Shown in pieces: positions 5,876-11,945 of a stretch of DNA of 11,945 nucleotides (positions are counted from its first letter, which is position 1; the number at the start of each line of letters is the position of its first letter). The DNA lies in NCBI GenBank assembly GCA_037141255.1, contig JBAXCX010000091.1, positions 1-11,945 of the forward strand. Direction: 5' to 3'. The notes beneath the pieces were generated by a model. That model saw only the letters and a list, made by a program, of their open reading frames with translations. It did no database searches and had not been told where the DNA came from. The position numbers and the translations under genes are program-made. Origin of the DNA: IMCC26207 sp037141255 (GTDB lineage: Bacteria > Actinomycetota > Acidimicrobiia > Acidimicrobiales > Microtrichaceae).

Positions 5876-7011
5876 GGCTTTTGGCTTCGGGCTCCAACTG
5901 AAATTTTTCTCCCACGCCAGGTAACACTTTGGCAAAAGTAGGTTTTCCAAATTGACCACGCAAATATGCAGAAGAAAAAGGCAACAAGGATCGGGAATAC
6001 CAACGCAGTCATGGGACCAAAATTGCCGACCTGACGAAACATCCAAGCAAGCTGCGCAGCGAACGCAGCGTAGACAACGAGGGCTATCCAAGCGGTGCGT
6101 TCAGACAGGGCTGCCTCGACCAGCAACGCAGTGGCGCTTCCGAGGCTCGTGATCCATAGCACTGCCGCCAAGAGGCGGACCGGGTTTGTTGATCCAGCGC
6201 CCGTGGCAAAATTCTTTGCCCAGCCCTCGCAGAGTTGACGCAGGCCGTTTGGATACATTCGAAACCGCACTTGGTTGGCTCCGCGAAACAGTTCCACTCG
6301 TTGACCACTCTGCCGATAATTCGCAGCCAGTGCTAAGTCTTCGACAATCTGATCTTTCACTGCTTCATGTCCGCCTGCACGCAAGTAGGCCGCAGGGGTT
6401 GTCACAAGAACAGGCCCGAATGCACCCGTTGACTTTGTTGCTGAGGACATCGCAGTTCCCATCAGGGCAACCACATTGAATAGCGCCGAGAGTTTCTCGT
6501 AGGGGCGCTTTGTTTGATGCCAAGGCTGAACTGAGACCAAGGCCCCAGTCGCTGACTGCTGGTCAACGAGAAGTTGAACAACCTCTGGATCCACCCGGAC
6601 GTCGGCATCAAAAAACACCAGCCCGCGGTGCTCGTCTTGGGAGCCCGCCCGTAGATATTCAAACCCGTTGTGGCAGGCCCAACTCTTGCCAGTCCAACCG
6701 TCTGGCAGGTCGGGGGCATCAATGACTTCCACACCAGCAAACCCCGAGGCGATCTGCACGGTTTTATCTGTGGAGTGGTCATTGATGATCAGGACCCGAT
6801 TGCCACTGTGTGGCAGCGTTGCAAGGTCGCTCAGCAGCAGGCCAATGGACTCGGCCTCGTTGCGTGCGGGAATAATCACATCAAACCCGTGGAGGCTGCT
6901 TGAGTGGTGAACGGTGGCGGCGGCAGAGCGCAGCTGCGTGACAGTCTTTGTCCGTCCAAAAATGATCCATCCCAGAGTCCACCCAACAAGACAGAACACA
7001 ATGGTGATCAC
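5869..7011 (-). CDS. crtQ: CrtQ-like family 2 glycosyltransferase (membrane)
   Basis: In staphylococci CrtQ glucosylates 4,4'-diaponeurosporenoic acid. This 380-aa protein begins with a membrane anchor (about 2-18), followed by a GT-A domain: FDVIIPARNEAESIG (43-57), LIINDHSTDKT (74-84), DLPDGWTGKSWACHNG (101-116), the metal-binding FFDADVRVDP (133-142) and catalytic-base candidate ED (224-225). KNFATGAG (266-273) precedes three or four C-terminal membrane segments (about 280-300, 306-326, 333-357). Start GTG 7011 has GAGAGAGG 9 nt upstream. The 7-bp overlap with the CrtO-like gene, and its matching role, argue that the two form an operon that glycosylates and then acylates a lipid. A carotenoid is the likely acceptor, but hopanoid or other isoprenoid acceptors are not excluded. 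Confidence 0.82.
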   Translation of the reverse strand: MITIVFCLVGWTLGWIIFGRTKTVTQLRSAAATVHHSSSLHGFDVIIPARNEAESIGLLLSDLATLPHSGNRVLIINDHSTDKTVQIASGFAGVEVIDAPDLPDGWTGKSWACHNGFEYLRAGSQDEHRGLVFFDADVRVDPEVVQLLVDQQSATGALVSVQPWHQTKRPYEKLSALFNVVALMGTAMSSATKSTGAFGPVLVTTPAAYLRAGGHEAVKDQIVEDLALAANYRQSGQRVELFRGANQVRFRMYPNGLRQLCEGWAKNFATGAGSTNPVRLLAAVLWITSLGSATALLVEAALSERTAWIALVVYAAFAAQLAWMFRQVGNFGPMTALVFPILVAFFFCIFAWSIWKTYFCQSVTWRGRKISVGARSQKPC

Positions 7012-7025
7012 GTACCTGAGCCTCT

Positions 7026-7075
7026 CTCAGTCCGAAGCGACAGACCCCTGCACGGCTGCAGGCATGGTGACTGAG
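7026..7075. repeat. Nested inverted repeats between crtQ and the acyl-CoA dehydrogenase
   Basis: An outer pair CTCAGTC (7026-7032) and GACTGAG (7069-7075) encloses an inner perfect hairpin CCTGCA-CGGC-TGCAGG (7047-7062). The structure lies in the 128-bp divergent intergenic region, where an operator or the leader of the crtQ message could lie. The outer arms overlap the Shine-Dalgarno region of crtQ. Seven-base arms can occur by chance, so functional meaning is uncertain. Confidence 0.35.
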
Positions 7076-7104
7076 GACTCTGAGCTTACCGCTGATATTG
7101 TCCA

Positions 7105-7110
7105 TAACTT
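7105..7110 (+). promoter_or_regulatory. Possible -10 box for the acyl-CoA dehydrogenase
   Basis: TAACTT (TAnnnT) lies 29 nt upstream of GTG 7140, with GGAG at 7131-7134 as ribosome site. No good -35 hexamer is seen. The GGAG partly overlaps a small hairpin CAACT-AGGG-AGTTG (7124-7137). Confidence 0.3.
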
Positions 7111-7139
7111 GAGCGGGGAAACCCAACTAGGGAGTTGTT

Positions 7140-8291
7140 GTGTTGAAGTTCACCGATGAACACGAATCGTTTCGGGCACTGGTCAGAGACGTGGTGCAAA
7201 AAGAGATTGACCCTCATGCTGATGAGTGGGAACACGCCGGCATGTTCCCGGCCCATCGCCTTTTCAAAAAGTTTGGGTCTCTTGGATTGATTGGAATTGA
7301 ATACGACGAGGAATTCGGTGGAGCTGCTGCTGACCACAGCTACACCATGATCTTTGGTGAAGAGATCGGTCGGGCTGCGTCACTCGGAGTTGCCATGGCG
7401 CTCTCGGTACAAACAGACATGGCAACGCCCACGCTGCATCAGTTTGGTAGTACTGAACTGAAAGAAAAGTTCCTCTGTGGAGCGATCTCTGGTGACCTCG
7501 TTGCAGCGGTTGGAATCAGCGAGGCAGATGCGGGTAGCGATGTTGCCGGTCTGCGCACACGAGCAGTTATTGACGGTGACGAATGGGTCATCAATGGGTC
7601 AAAGATGTGGATTACCAATGGCGCTCAAGCCGATTGGATCTGCCTGCTATGCCGAACCTCTGACGAGGGCGGATTTCGCGGCATGTCGCAGATTATTGTT
7701 CCCACCGAATCCGAGGGCTTTTCAGTGAGTCGAACCCTCGACAAGCTCGGCATGCGGGCATCAGATACTGCGGAATTGACGTTCCAAGATGTGCGAGTCC
7801 CAGTGGAATACGCCATCGGTGAAATCGGCCGAGGCTTTCAGCAGCAAATGGGCCAGTTTCAGAACGAACGCATGATTGCCGCTTACCAGATGGTTGGGGC
7901 GGTCGAACTGGCGCTCACTCGGACGGTGGCTTACCTCAAGGAGCGGCAGGCTTTTGGTGCGCCGCTGCTGGCCAACCAGTCTCTTCAATACGAACTTGCC
8001 GACCTAGCTTCTGAACTCGACATGATGCGGCATCACAACTGGGCTGCGGCCGCTGCTTACATGGATGGCCAAGACATCACGCGGCACGCGACCGTAGCCA
8101 AATTGCGTTCCGCTCGTCTTGCGCGCCGCATGGCAGACCTAGCTGTGCAGTACCACGGCGGCATGGGCTACGTAGAAGAAAACTGGCCAGCGCGCTTCTA
8201 CCGAGACACACGCTTGTGGTCAATTGGTGGTGGCGCGGATGAAGTGATGTTGCGCACCCTTGCGCGCATGAACGGGATCATCGGAGACTGA
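7140..8291 (+). CDS. Acyl-CoA dehydrogenase
   Basis: A 383-aa FAD flavoprotein that would introduce an alpha,beta double bond into an acyl-CoA and pass electrons to ETF. It has the full fold. The N-terminal helical domain contains LGLIGIEYDEEFGG (48-61). The middle strand domain contains AAVGISEADAGSDVAGL (122-138), NGSKMWITNGAQAD (152-165) and LGMRASDTAELTF (203-215). The C-terminal domain contains KERQAFGAPL (267-276), QYHGGMGYVEENWPARFYRD (337-356) and IGGGADEVMLR (362-372). The glutamate that serves as base in MCAD is G364 here. E243 in QFQNERMIAA falls where isovaleryl-CoA and long-chain dehydrogenases place their base. This points to a branched or long-chain acyl substrate, which is inference. 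The start is GTG 7140 (GGAG 5 nt upstream) or TTG 7143 (8 nt). The TPP riboswitch lies about 45 bp downstream and belongs to the next operon. Confidence 0.93.
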   Translation: MLKFTDEHESFRALVRDVVQKEIDPHADEWEHAGMFPAHRLFKKFGSLGLIGIEYDEEFGGAAADHSYTMIFGEEIGRAASLGVAMALSVQTDMATPTLHQFGSTELKEKFLCGAISGDLVAAVGISEADAGSDVAGLRTRAVIDGDEWVINGSKMWITNGAQADWICLLCRTSDEGGFRGMSQIIVPTESEGFSVSRTLDKLGMRASDTAELTFQDVRVPVEYAIGEIGRGFQQQMGQFQNERMIAAYQMVGAVELALTRTVAYLKERQAFGAPLLANQSLQYELADLASELDMMRHHNWAAAAAYMDGQDITRHATVAKLRSARLARRMADLAVQYHGGMGYVEENWPARFYRDTRLWSIGGGADEVMLRTLARMNGIIGD

Positions 8292-8315
8292 CCCAGTAGT
8301 CACCACTTCAGCGTG

Positions 8316-8321
8316 TAGCTT
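8316..8321 (+). promoter_or_regulatory. Possible -10 box for the thiamine operon
   Basis: TAGCTT (TAnnnT) sits about 15-20 nt before the first paired bases of the TPP riboswitch, which suits a transcript starting near 8328. No convincing -35 element is seen. No terminator is visible between the acyl-CoA dehydrogenase stop and this point, so read-through is also possible. Confidence 0.35.
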
Positions 8322-8335
8322 AAAGAATCAAAACC

Positions 8336-8425
8336 AATCCGGGGAGCTCGCACCAGCGGGCTGAGAGAGTGGCTCAGGGCCACTGACCCGCAACCTGATC
8401 TGGGTAATGCCAGCGGAGGGAGATC
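8336..8425 (+). promoter_or_regulatory. TPP riboswitch (THI element)
   Basis: All conserved THI-box blocks are present: GGGGAGC, GCTGAGAG, GACCCGCAACCTGATCTGGG, TAATGCCAGCGGAGGGA. Visible stems are P2 (GGG 8341-8343 with CCC 8387-8389), P3 (AGCTCGC 8345-8351 with GCGGGCT 8356-8362, loop ACCA), an extra P3a-like stem (AGTGGC 8368-8373 with GCCACT 8379-8384), P4 (CCT 8394-8396 with AGG 8417-8419) and P5 (CTGG 8400-8403 with CCAG 8410-8413). P1 is short (AUC/GAU type). The thiN Shine-Dalgarno GGAGGGAG (8415-8422) lies inside P4 and the P1 strand, 6 nt from ATG 8426. No separate terminator or anti-terminator fits between aptamer and gene. TPP binding would therefore block translation directly by hiding the ribosome site. 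Confidence 0.96.
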
Positions 8426-9148
8426 ATGAGTTCTGCAGTGGTATTTTCGGGGGGGCCTCATCCCCTTGTGGTGGATCTAGACGGGTTACGCGCCAGTGAT
8501 GTTTCACGAAGCAGCCTGAGCGAGGTCAATAGCGAGGTCGCTCGCGCTGTTGGTCAGCTAAATCCGCAGTTTGTCGTTGCAGCCGACTCTGGACTTCACC
8601 TTGCTCTGAGCTGTGGTCTGATACCGGACCTCGTGATCGGAGATATGGATTCAGTAGATCCAGCGCTTCTTGATCAAGCCTTGCAAGGTGGTGCAGAGGT
8701 TCGATCGTTCCCGACCGACAAGGAAGCCACAGACCTAGAACTGGCTCTGGAGGCATTACGGGGATTGTCTGTGGGTGACCTGAGCGCCGTCACGGTGATC
8801 GGTAGTGGCGCCGGCCGCCTGGATCACCTCTTTGCGGGGGTCATGCTCCTTGCATCGCAGCGGTTTGCTGACCTACAGATCGACGCATGGTTTGGTGATA
8901 CCTACCTAGCAGTCGTTCGCGGCTCGGCCTCGGTAACGGGGGCCCCGGGGCAGATACTGTCGGTTCTGGCAGTGCATGGACCAGCCGTGGGGGTTCGTAG
9001 CACGGGGCTCCGGTGGGCTTTTTGCGGTGAAGACCTTGAGCCAGGATCCAGCCGGGGAGTCTCTAACGAGTTCGTGGAAGCAGTTGCGCATCTCAGCGTT
9101 GATCAGGGGTGTGTTGCGGTTATCACCAACCCGCAGAGGCAGTCATGA
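8426..9148 (+). CDS. thiN: Thiamine diphosphokinase
   Basis: This enzyme transfers pyrophosphate from ATP to thiamine, making TPP and AMP in the cytoplasm. The 240-aa product has the family's ordered motifs: VVAADSGLHLAL (50-61), DLVIGDMDSVDP (68-79) with the acidic metal and ATP site, FPTDKEATDLELAL (95-108), GSGAGRLDHLF (126-136) and, in the C-terminal thiamine-binding beta domain, RSTGLRWAF (191-199) and SSRGVSNEF (208-216). ATG 8426 follows a strong GGAGG that lies within the riboswitch. It is the first gene of the operon and overlaps thiB by 4 bp (ATGA). Thiamine brought in by the downstream transporter would be turned directly into TPP, the ligand that represses the operon. The symbol follows Bacillus thiN, and tpk would be equally valid. 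Confidence 0.93.
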   Translation: MSSAVVFSGGPHPLVVDLDGLRASDVSRSSLSEVNSEVARAVGQLNPQFVVAADSGLHLALSCGLIPDLVIGDMDSVDPALLDQALQGGAEVRSFPTDKEATDLELALEALRGLSVGDLSAVTVIGSGAGRLDHLFAGVMLLASQRFADLQIDAWFGDTYLAVVRGSASVTGAPGQILSVLAVHGPAVGVRSTGLRWAFCGEDLEPGSSRGVSNEFVEAVAHLSVDQGCVAVITNPQRQS

Positions 9149-10248
9149 GGATCCCTGGCTCGAACCGATCTCTCCTCTGGAGTTGTTGCGCTGCGTCCGT
9201 CCTCAGCCTCGCGCTGTTCGCTGCATCCTGCAGTCCCGACCACAGCGACTCTGTTGCGACTCGCCCTGCGGGAAAGGATTCGGTGAGTGCTGCTGAGGTG
9301 ACGCTTGTTACCTACGATGCGTTCGCTGTACCAAAAGAAGCAGCAGCAGAGTTCAAGAAACTGACGGGAGCCAGCATCAAGGTGGTTGCCACGGGAGACA
9401 CCGGCACCATGTTGACGAAGGCGCTGCTGTCAGCCGGAGCGCCCGAGGGGGATGTGATCTTTGGAATCGACAACACGCTGGCAACCCGAGCAGTTTCAGA
9501 GAACCTCTTGGCACCTTTTCAACCCGTCGGCCTTGCAAAAATCCCAAGGTCTTTGCGGCTAGCGGGCAAGGCCGGTGAACTTCTCGTTCCTATCGACACC
9601 GGAGACGTCTGTATCAACATCGATCAGGAGTGGTTTGCAGGCAAGGGTATCGAGGCGCCAACTCGCATGAATCAGCTCACCGATCTGGCCTATCGAGACT
9701 TGCTCGTAATCGAAAGCCCGGTGACCTCCTCGCCGGGTCTCGCTTTTCTCATTGGGACCATTGCGCGCCAAGGGGAACGCGGTTGGCAGGAGTACTGGCA
9801 GCAACTCAAAGACAACGGCGTACGAGTTCGACCGAGCTGGGACGATGCCTATTACTCGGACTACACCGTGTCGGGCGGAGACCGCCCCCTCGTGCTGTCC
9901 TATGCATCGAGTCCACCTGCGGAGGTGGTCTTTAGCGAGGGCAAGCGAACACAGCCAGCCTCCACGGTACTGCTCGACAGTTGCGTGGCTCAGGTTGAGT
10001 ATGCAGGGATTCTTGATGGTGCGCGAGAACCAGAACTTGCGCAGAAACTCGTTGAGTTCATGCTCAGTCCCGCTTGGCAAAAGGCGTTGCCACTTTCTAA
10101 CTATGTCTTTCCGGTGATAGATGTGCCGCTGCCGGAGGTGTTTCAGAAGTTCGCTTCTCGAGCAAAAGATCCGTTGACTCTGGACCCTGACCTGATCAGT
10201 GCTCAACGAGATGTGTGGATCGAGCAGTGGCGAGAGAAAATGGAGTGA
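9145..10248 (+). CDS. thiB: Thiamine ABC transporter substrate-binding lipoprotein
   Basis: ThiB captures thiamine (and often TMP and TPP) outside the membrane and hands it to ThiP. The 367-aa product begins with a lipoprotein signal peptide. The hydrophobic stretch is 12-28 and the lipobox AASC has C29 as the lipidated cysteine, so the protein is probably membrane-anchored. The mature part aligns well with E. coli ThiB from memory: VTLVTYDAFAVPKEAA (52-67), GDVIFGIDNTLATRA (102-116), VPIDTGDVCINID (148-160), SSPGLAFLIG (195-204), W232 and the Y/D cluster in SWDDAYYSDY (231-240), LVLSYASSP (249-257) and LSNYVFPV (317-324). W232 and Y253 occupy positions of aromatic ligands that stack on thiamine in E. 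coli. ATG 9145 overlaps the thiN stop, and the frame's upstream 12 codons lie inside thiN. Confidence 0.94.
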   Translation: MRIPGSNRSLLWSCCAASVLSLALFAASCSPDHSDSVATRPAGKDSVSAAEVTLVTYDAFAVPKEAAAEFKKLTGASIKVVATGDTGTMLTKALLSAGAPEGDVIFGIDNTLATRAVSENLLAPFQPVGLAKIPRSLRLAGKAGELLVPIDTGDVCINIDQEWFAGKGIEAPTRMNQLTDLAYRDLLVIESPVTSSPGLAFLIGTIARQGERGWQEYWQQLKDNGVRVRPSWDDAYYSDYTVSGGDRPLVLSYASSPPAEVVFSEGKRTQPASTVLLDSCVAQVEYAGILDGAREPELAQKLVEFMLSPAWQKALPLSNYVFPVIDVPLPEVFQKFASRAKDPLTLDPDLISAQRDVWIEQWREKME

Positions 10249-11918
10249 GGTCACTCACCGAGCAGGGCCGTGGAGTGCGACTCGGCGCTGAGCCACCAGT
10301 GCGGACCCGCCGCCGCGCCTCGCCACTTGGAGTGTTCGTGGTCGGTGCCGTGTTCGTCATGATTGCGCTGCCGATTGCCGCTGTGCTTCTGCGGGCGGTG
10401 CAGCCCGATGGGGTATGGGGAACCGAGGCTGTCACTCGGATTCTCGGCTCTCCTCGAACTTGGAGGCTCATTGCCGTAACCGTTGCCCAAGCGCTGGCGT
10501 CTTGCACGCTCACGATTGCCGTCGGCGTTCCTGTTGCATGGGTGTTTTCTCGGTTTCGTTTTCCAGCCCGCTCGTTTTTCCGCGCCCTTGCCACCGTTCC
10601 TTTTGTTCTTCCTAGCGTGGTGATCGGCGCGGCTTTTGCCTCGCTTCTTGGGCCGCAAGGACTGGTTGACGCTCGTGGTACCTGGTGGGCGATTCTGGTG
10701 GCACAACTGTGTTTCAACTTGGCGGTGGTAGTGCGAACGGTTGGGGCCGCACTCAGTGGGCTTGATCCCAGCCAAGAGGCCGCAGCACGAATGTTGGGAG
10801 ACTCCCCGTTCCAAGCTGCTCGAAGAGTGGTGTTGCCTGCAGTGCTGCCAGCAATTTCCGCTGCGGCAGTCGTGGTGTTTTTATTCTGTTTCACGAGCTT
10901 TGGGGTGATTGTCATGCTGGGTGGAGGTTCCGTCACCACCGTGGAGGTAGAGATCTGGACTCGAGCCACTCGCCAGTTTGATATCTCCGGTGCAGCAGTT
11001 CTCTGCGCGATACAACTTGTGGCAGTGCTCGCCACCCTGAGCATTCATGCTCGCATCAGTCGAAAGCGCTCGACGAGTTTCTCCGTGACCTTGCAACGCA
11101 CTGATCGAATGCCCCGGACCTTGTGGGAATGGTCAGCCGTGGGCGCTGCGGTAACAGTGGTCATCATTGTTTGCGGCCTACCTATCGCGGCACTATTTGA
11201 ACGCTCCTTGGAAGTGAATGGTGGAATTGGATTTGAACATTGGCAACGCCTTGGCTCGGCCGCTGAGGGGACCGGATTGAGCATCGACCCGCTCTCCGCG
11301 ATGTTGAACTCCCTGCTCATCGCCACGGCCGCCTCGGTTGCTGCAGTGTTTCTCGGGGTTGCATCGGCTCGAGTCATTGCTCATCGGCCCGGAGGCAGTG
11401 CCGATCGGATACTCCTGTTGCCAGTTGGCGTTTCTGCTACAACACTTGGACTTGGGTTCTTGTTGCTAGCTGGCCGGCCCCCGTTTGATCTCCGAGGGTC
11501 CCTCTGGCTCGTGCCTGTTGCTCAGGCTTTAGTTGCCATCCCGCTTGTTGTTCGATCCGTCCTGCCTGCGCTGCAGTCCCTCCCACCCTCGCTTGACGAG
11601 GCCGGACAGCTTCTCGGGGTGACTGCGCAAGGTCGGTTCTGGCGTATTGAACTCCCCGCGATTCGACCAGCAGTGATTGCTGGCGCCGGACTCGCCTTTG
11701 TTGCATGCCTCGGGGAGTTTGGTGCCACGGTGTTTCTAGTCCGAGCCGCTCGCCCAACTGCTCCCGTAGCAATCGAGCGGCTGCTGAGCCGACCGGGTGG
11801 AGCTGGTTTTGGTCAAGCTATGGCGCTGTCGTGCATTCTGGTGTTGTTCTGCGCAACCGTTCTGCTTCTCGTGGATTGGTTTGCAGCAGGGGATCAGGGC
11901 CTAGACCTTTCTTTCTAA
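10245..11918 (+). CDS. thiP: Thiamine ABC transporter permease, two-domain
   Basis: The membrane part of the thiamine importer. The 557-aa product is two tandem BPD-type permease domains in one chain, the usual ThiP/SfuB layout, with about 12 membrane segments (for example 27-50, 76-100, 119-137, 147-168, 199-222, 250-267, 297-317, 353-378, 389-410, 419-442, 476-499, 526-546). Each half has an EAA cytoplasmic loop that docks the ATPase: EAAARMLGDSPFQAARRVVL (178-197) and DEAGQLLGVTAQGRFWRIEL (451-470). Several GTG codons are possible (10215, 10227, 10245). I chose 10245 because it gives the same 4-bp stop/start overlap (GTGA) as thiN/thiB, with GAGAGA upstream. The N-terminal 25 residues are rich in arginine, consistent with a cytoplasmic N-terminus. 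Confidence 0.93.
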   Translation: MRSLTEQGRGVRLGAEPPVRTRRRASPLGVFVVGAVFVMIALPIAAVLLRAVQPDGVWGTEAVTRILGSPRTWRLIAVTVAQALASCTLTIAVGVPVAWVFSRFRFPARSFFRALATVPFVLPSVVIGAAFASLLGPQGLVDARGTWWAILVAQLCFNLAVVVRTVGAALSGLDPSQEAAARMLGDSPFQAARRVVLPAVLPAISAAAVVVFLFCFTSFGVIVMLGGGSVTTVEVEIWTRATRQFDISGAAVLCAIQLVAVLATLSIHARISRKRSTSFSVTLQRTDRMPRTLWEWSAVGAAVTVVIIVCGLPIAALFERSLEVNGGIGFEHWQRLGSAAEGTGLSIDPLSAMLNSLLIATAASVAAVFLGVASARVIAHRPGGSADRILLLPVGVSATTLGLGFLLLAGRPPFDLRGSLWLVPVAQALVAIPLVVRSVLPALQSLPPSLDEAGQLLGVTAQGRFWRIELPAIRPAVIAGAGLAFVACLGEFGATVFLVRAARPTAPVAIERLLSRPGGAGFGQAMALSCILVLFCATVLLLVDWFAAGDQGLDLSF

Positions 11919-11945
11919 TGTTCCCTCGGCTCACGCTCCCTCCGC
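11918..11945 (+). CDS. thiQ: Probable thiamine ABC transporter ATPase, first codons only
   Basis: An ATG at 11918 shares its A with the TAA stop of thiP (TAATG), the classic coupled junction. Nine codons (MFPRLTLPP) are visible before the window ends. No ATPase motif can be seen, and the name rests on position: thiB-thiP operons normally continue with thiQ. There is no strong Shine-Dalgarno sequence, so translation would depend on coupling. Confidence 0.45.

Noticed and set aside
5876..6091. N-terminal extension of the crtO-like frame up to an ATG at 6091
   Set aside because: This part lies inside crtQ in another frame, is Cys-rich and unlike the family. Starting at 5875 gives the normal family length and a coupled overlap.
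10196..11044. A 282-codon open frame antisense to thiP
   Set aside because: Low-complexity Ser/Thr/Arg/Ala-rich translation, typical of the antisense of a hydrophobic membrane protein gene.

Overview
The window looks like bacterial chromosome of moderate-to-high G+C (mid-fifties percent by eye), densely packed, with short or negative spacing between genes. Several traits suggest Actinomycetota, possibly an aquatic or acidimicrobial-type lineage: a soluble CYP125/CYP124-like P450 behind a KstR-like palindrome, frequent GTG starts, and TAnnnT boxes 6-7 nt upstream of start codons that suggest leaderless mRNAs. This taxonomic call is inference. I saw no insertion sequence, phage gene, CRISPR array, tRNA or rRNA. 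No gene-free stretch exceeds about 130 bases.

Left part (1-2653): a partial cupin of the 2,4'-dihydroxyacetophenone dioxygenase type runs leftwards off the window edge. It is divergent from a full-length glutamate decarboxylase (gadB) that keeps the active-site lysine and a penultimate C-terminal histidine. A HAD-superfamily phosphatase lies tail to tail with gadB.

Middle part (2660-7011): the HAD gene and a cytochrome P450 diverge from a 92-bp region that holds two putative leaderless promoters and the KstR-like operator. The P450 converges on msrB with one base between the stop codons. msrB is divergent from a polyphosphate kinase 2 gene. ppk2 ends in an 11-bp tail-to-tail overlap with a leftward two-gene operon. 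That operon encodes a CrtQ-like glycosyltransferase followed by a CrtO-like acyltransferase, the pair that in staphylococci glycosylates and then acylates a carotenoid acid.

Right part (7140-11945): an acyl-CoA dehydrogenase with a displaced catalytic glutamate is followed by a well-formed TPP riboswitch. Its P4 stem and 3' side contain the Shine-Dalgarno sequence of the next gene. The riboswitch heads a thiamine salvage operon: thiN (thiamine to TPP), thiB (binding lipoprotein), thiP (two-domain permease) and the first nine codons of what is probably thiQ (ATPase). Each junction is a 1- or 4-bp stop/start overlap. The operon couples import to phosphorylation, and its product TPP is the ligand that would shut it off.

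Most of the window holds recognisable families. I did not find a clearly new multi-gene system. The items most worth a second look are the KstR-like operator, the crtQ-crtO pair away from other carotenoid genes, the riboswitch layout and the five-cysteine MsrB.
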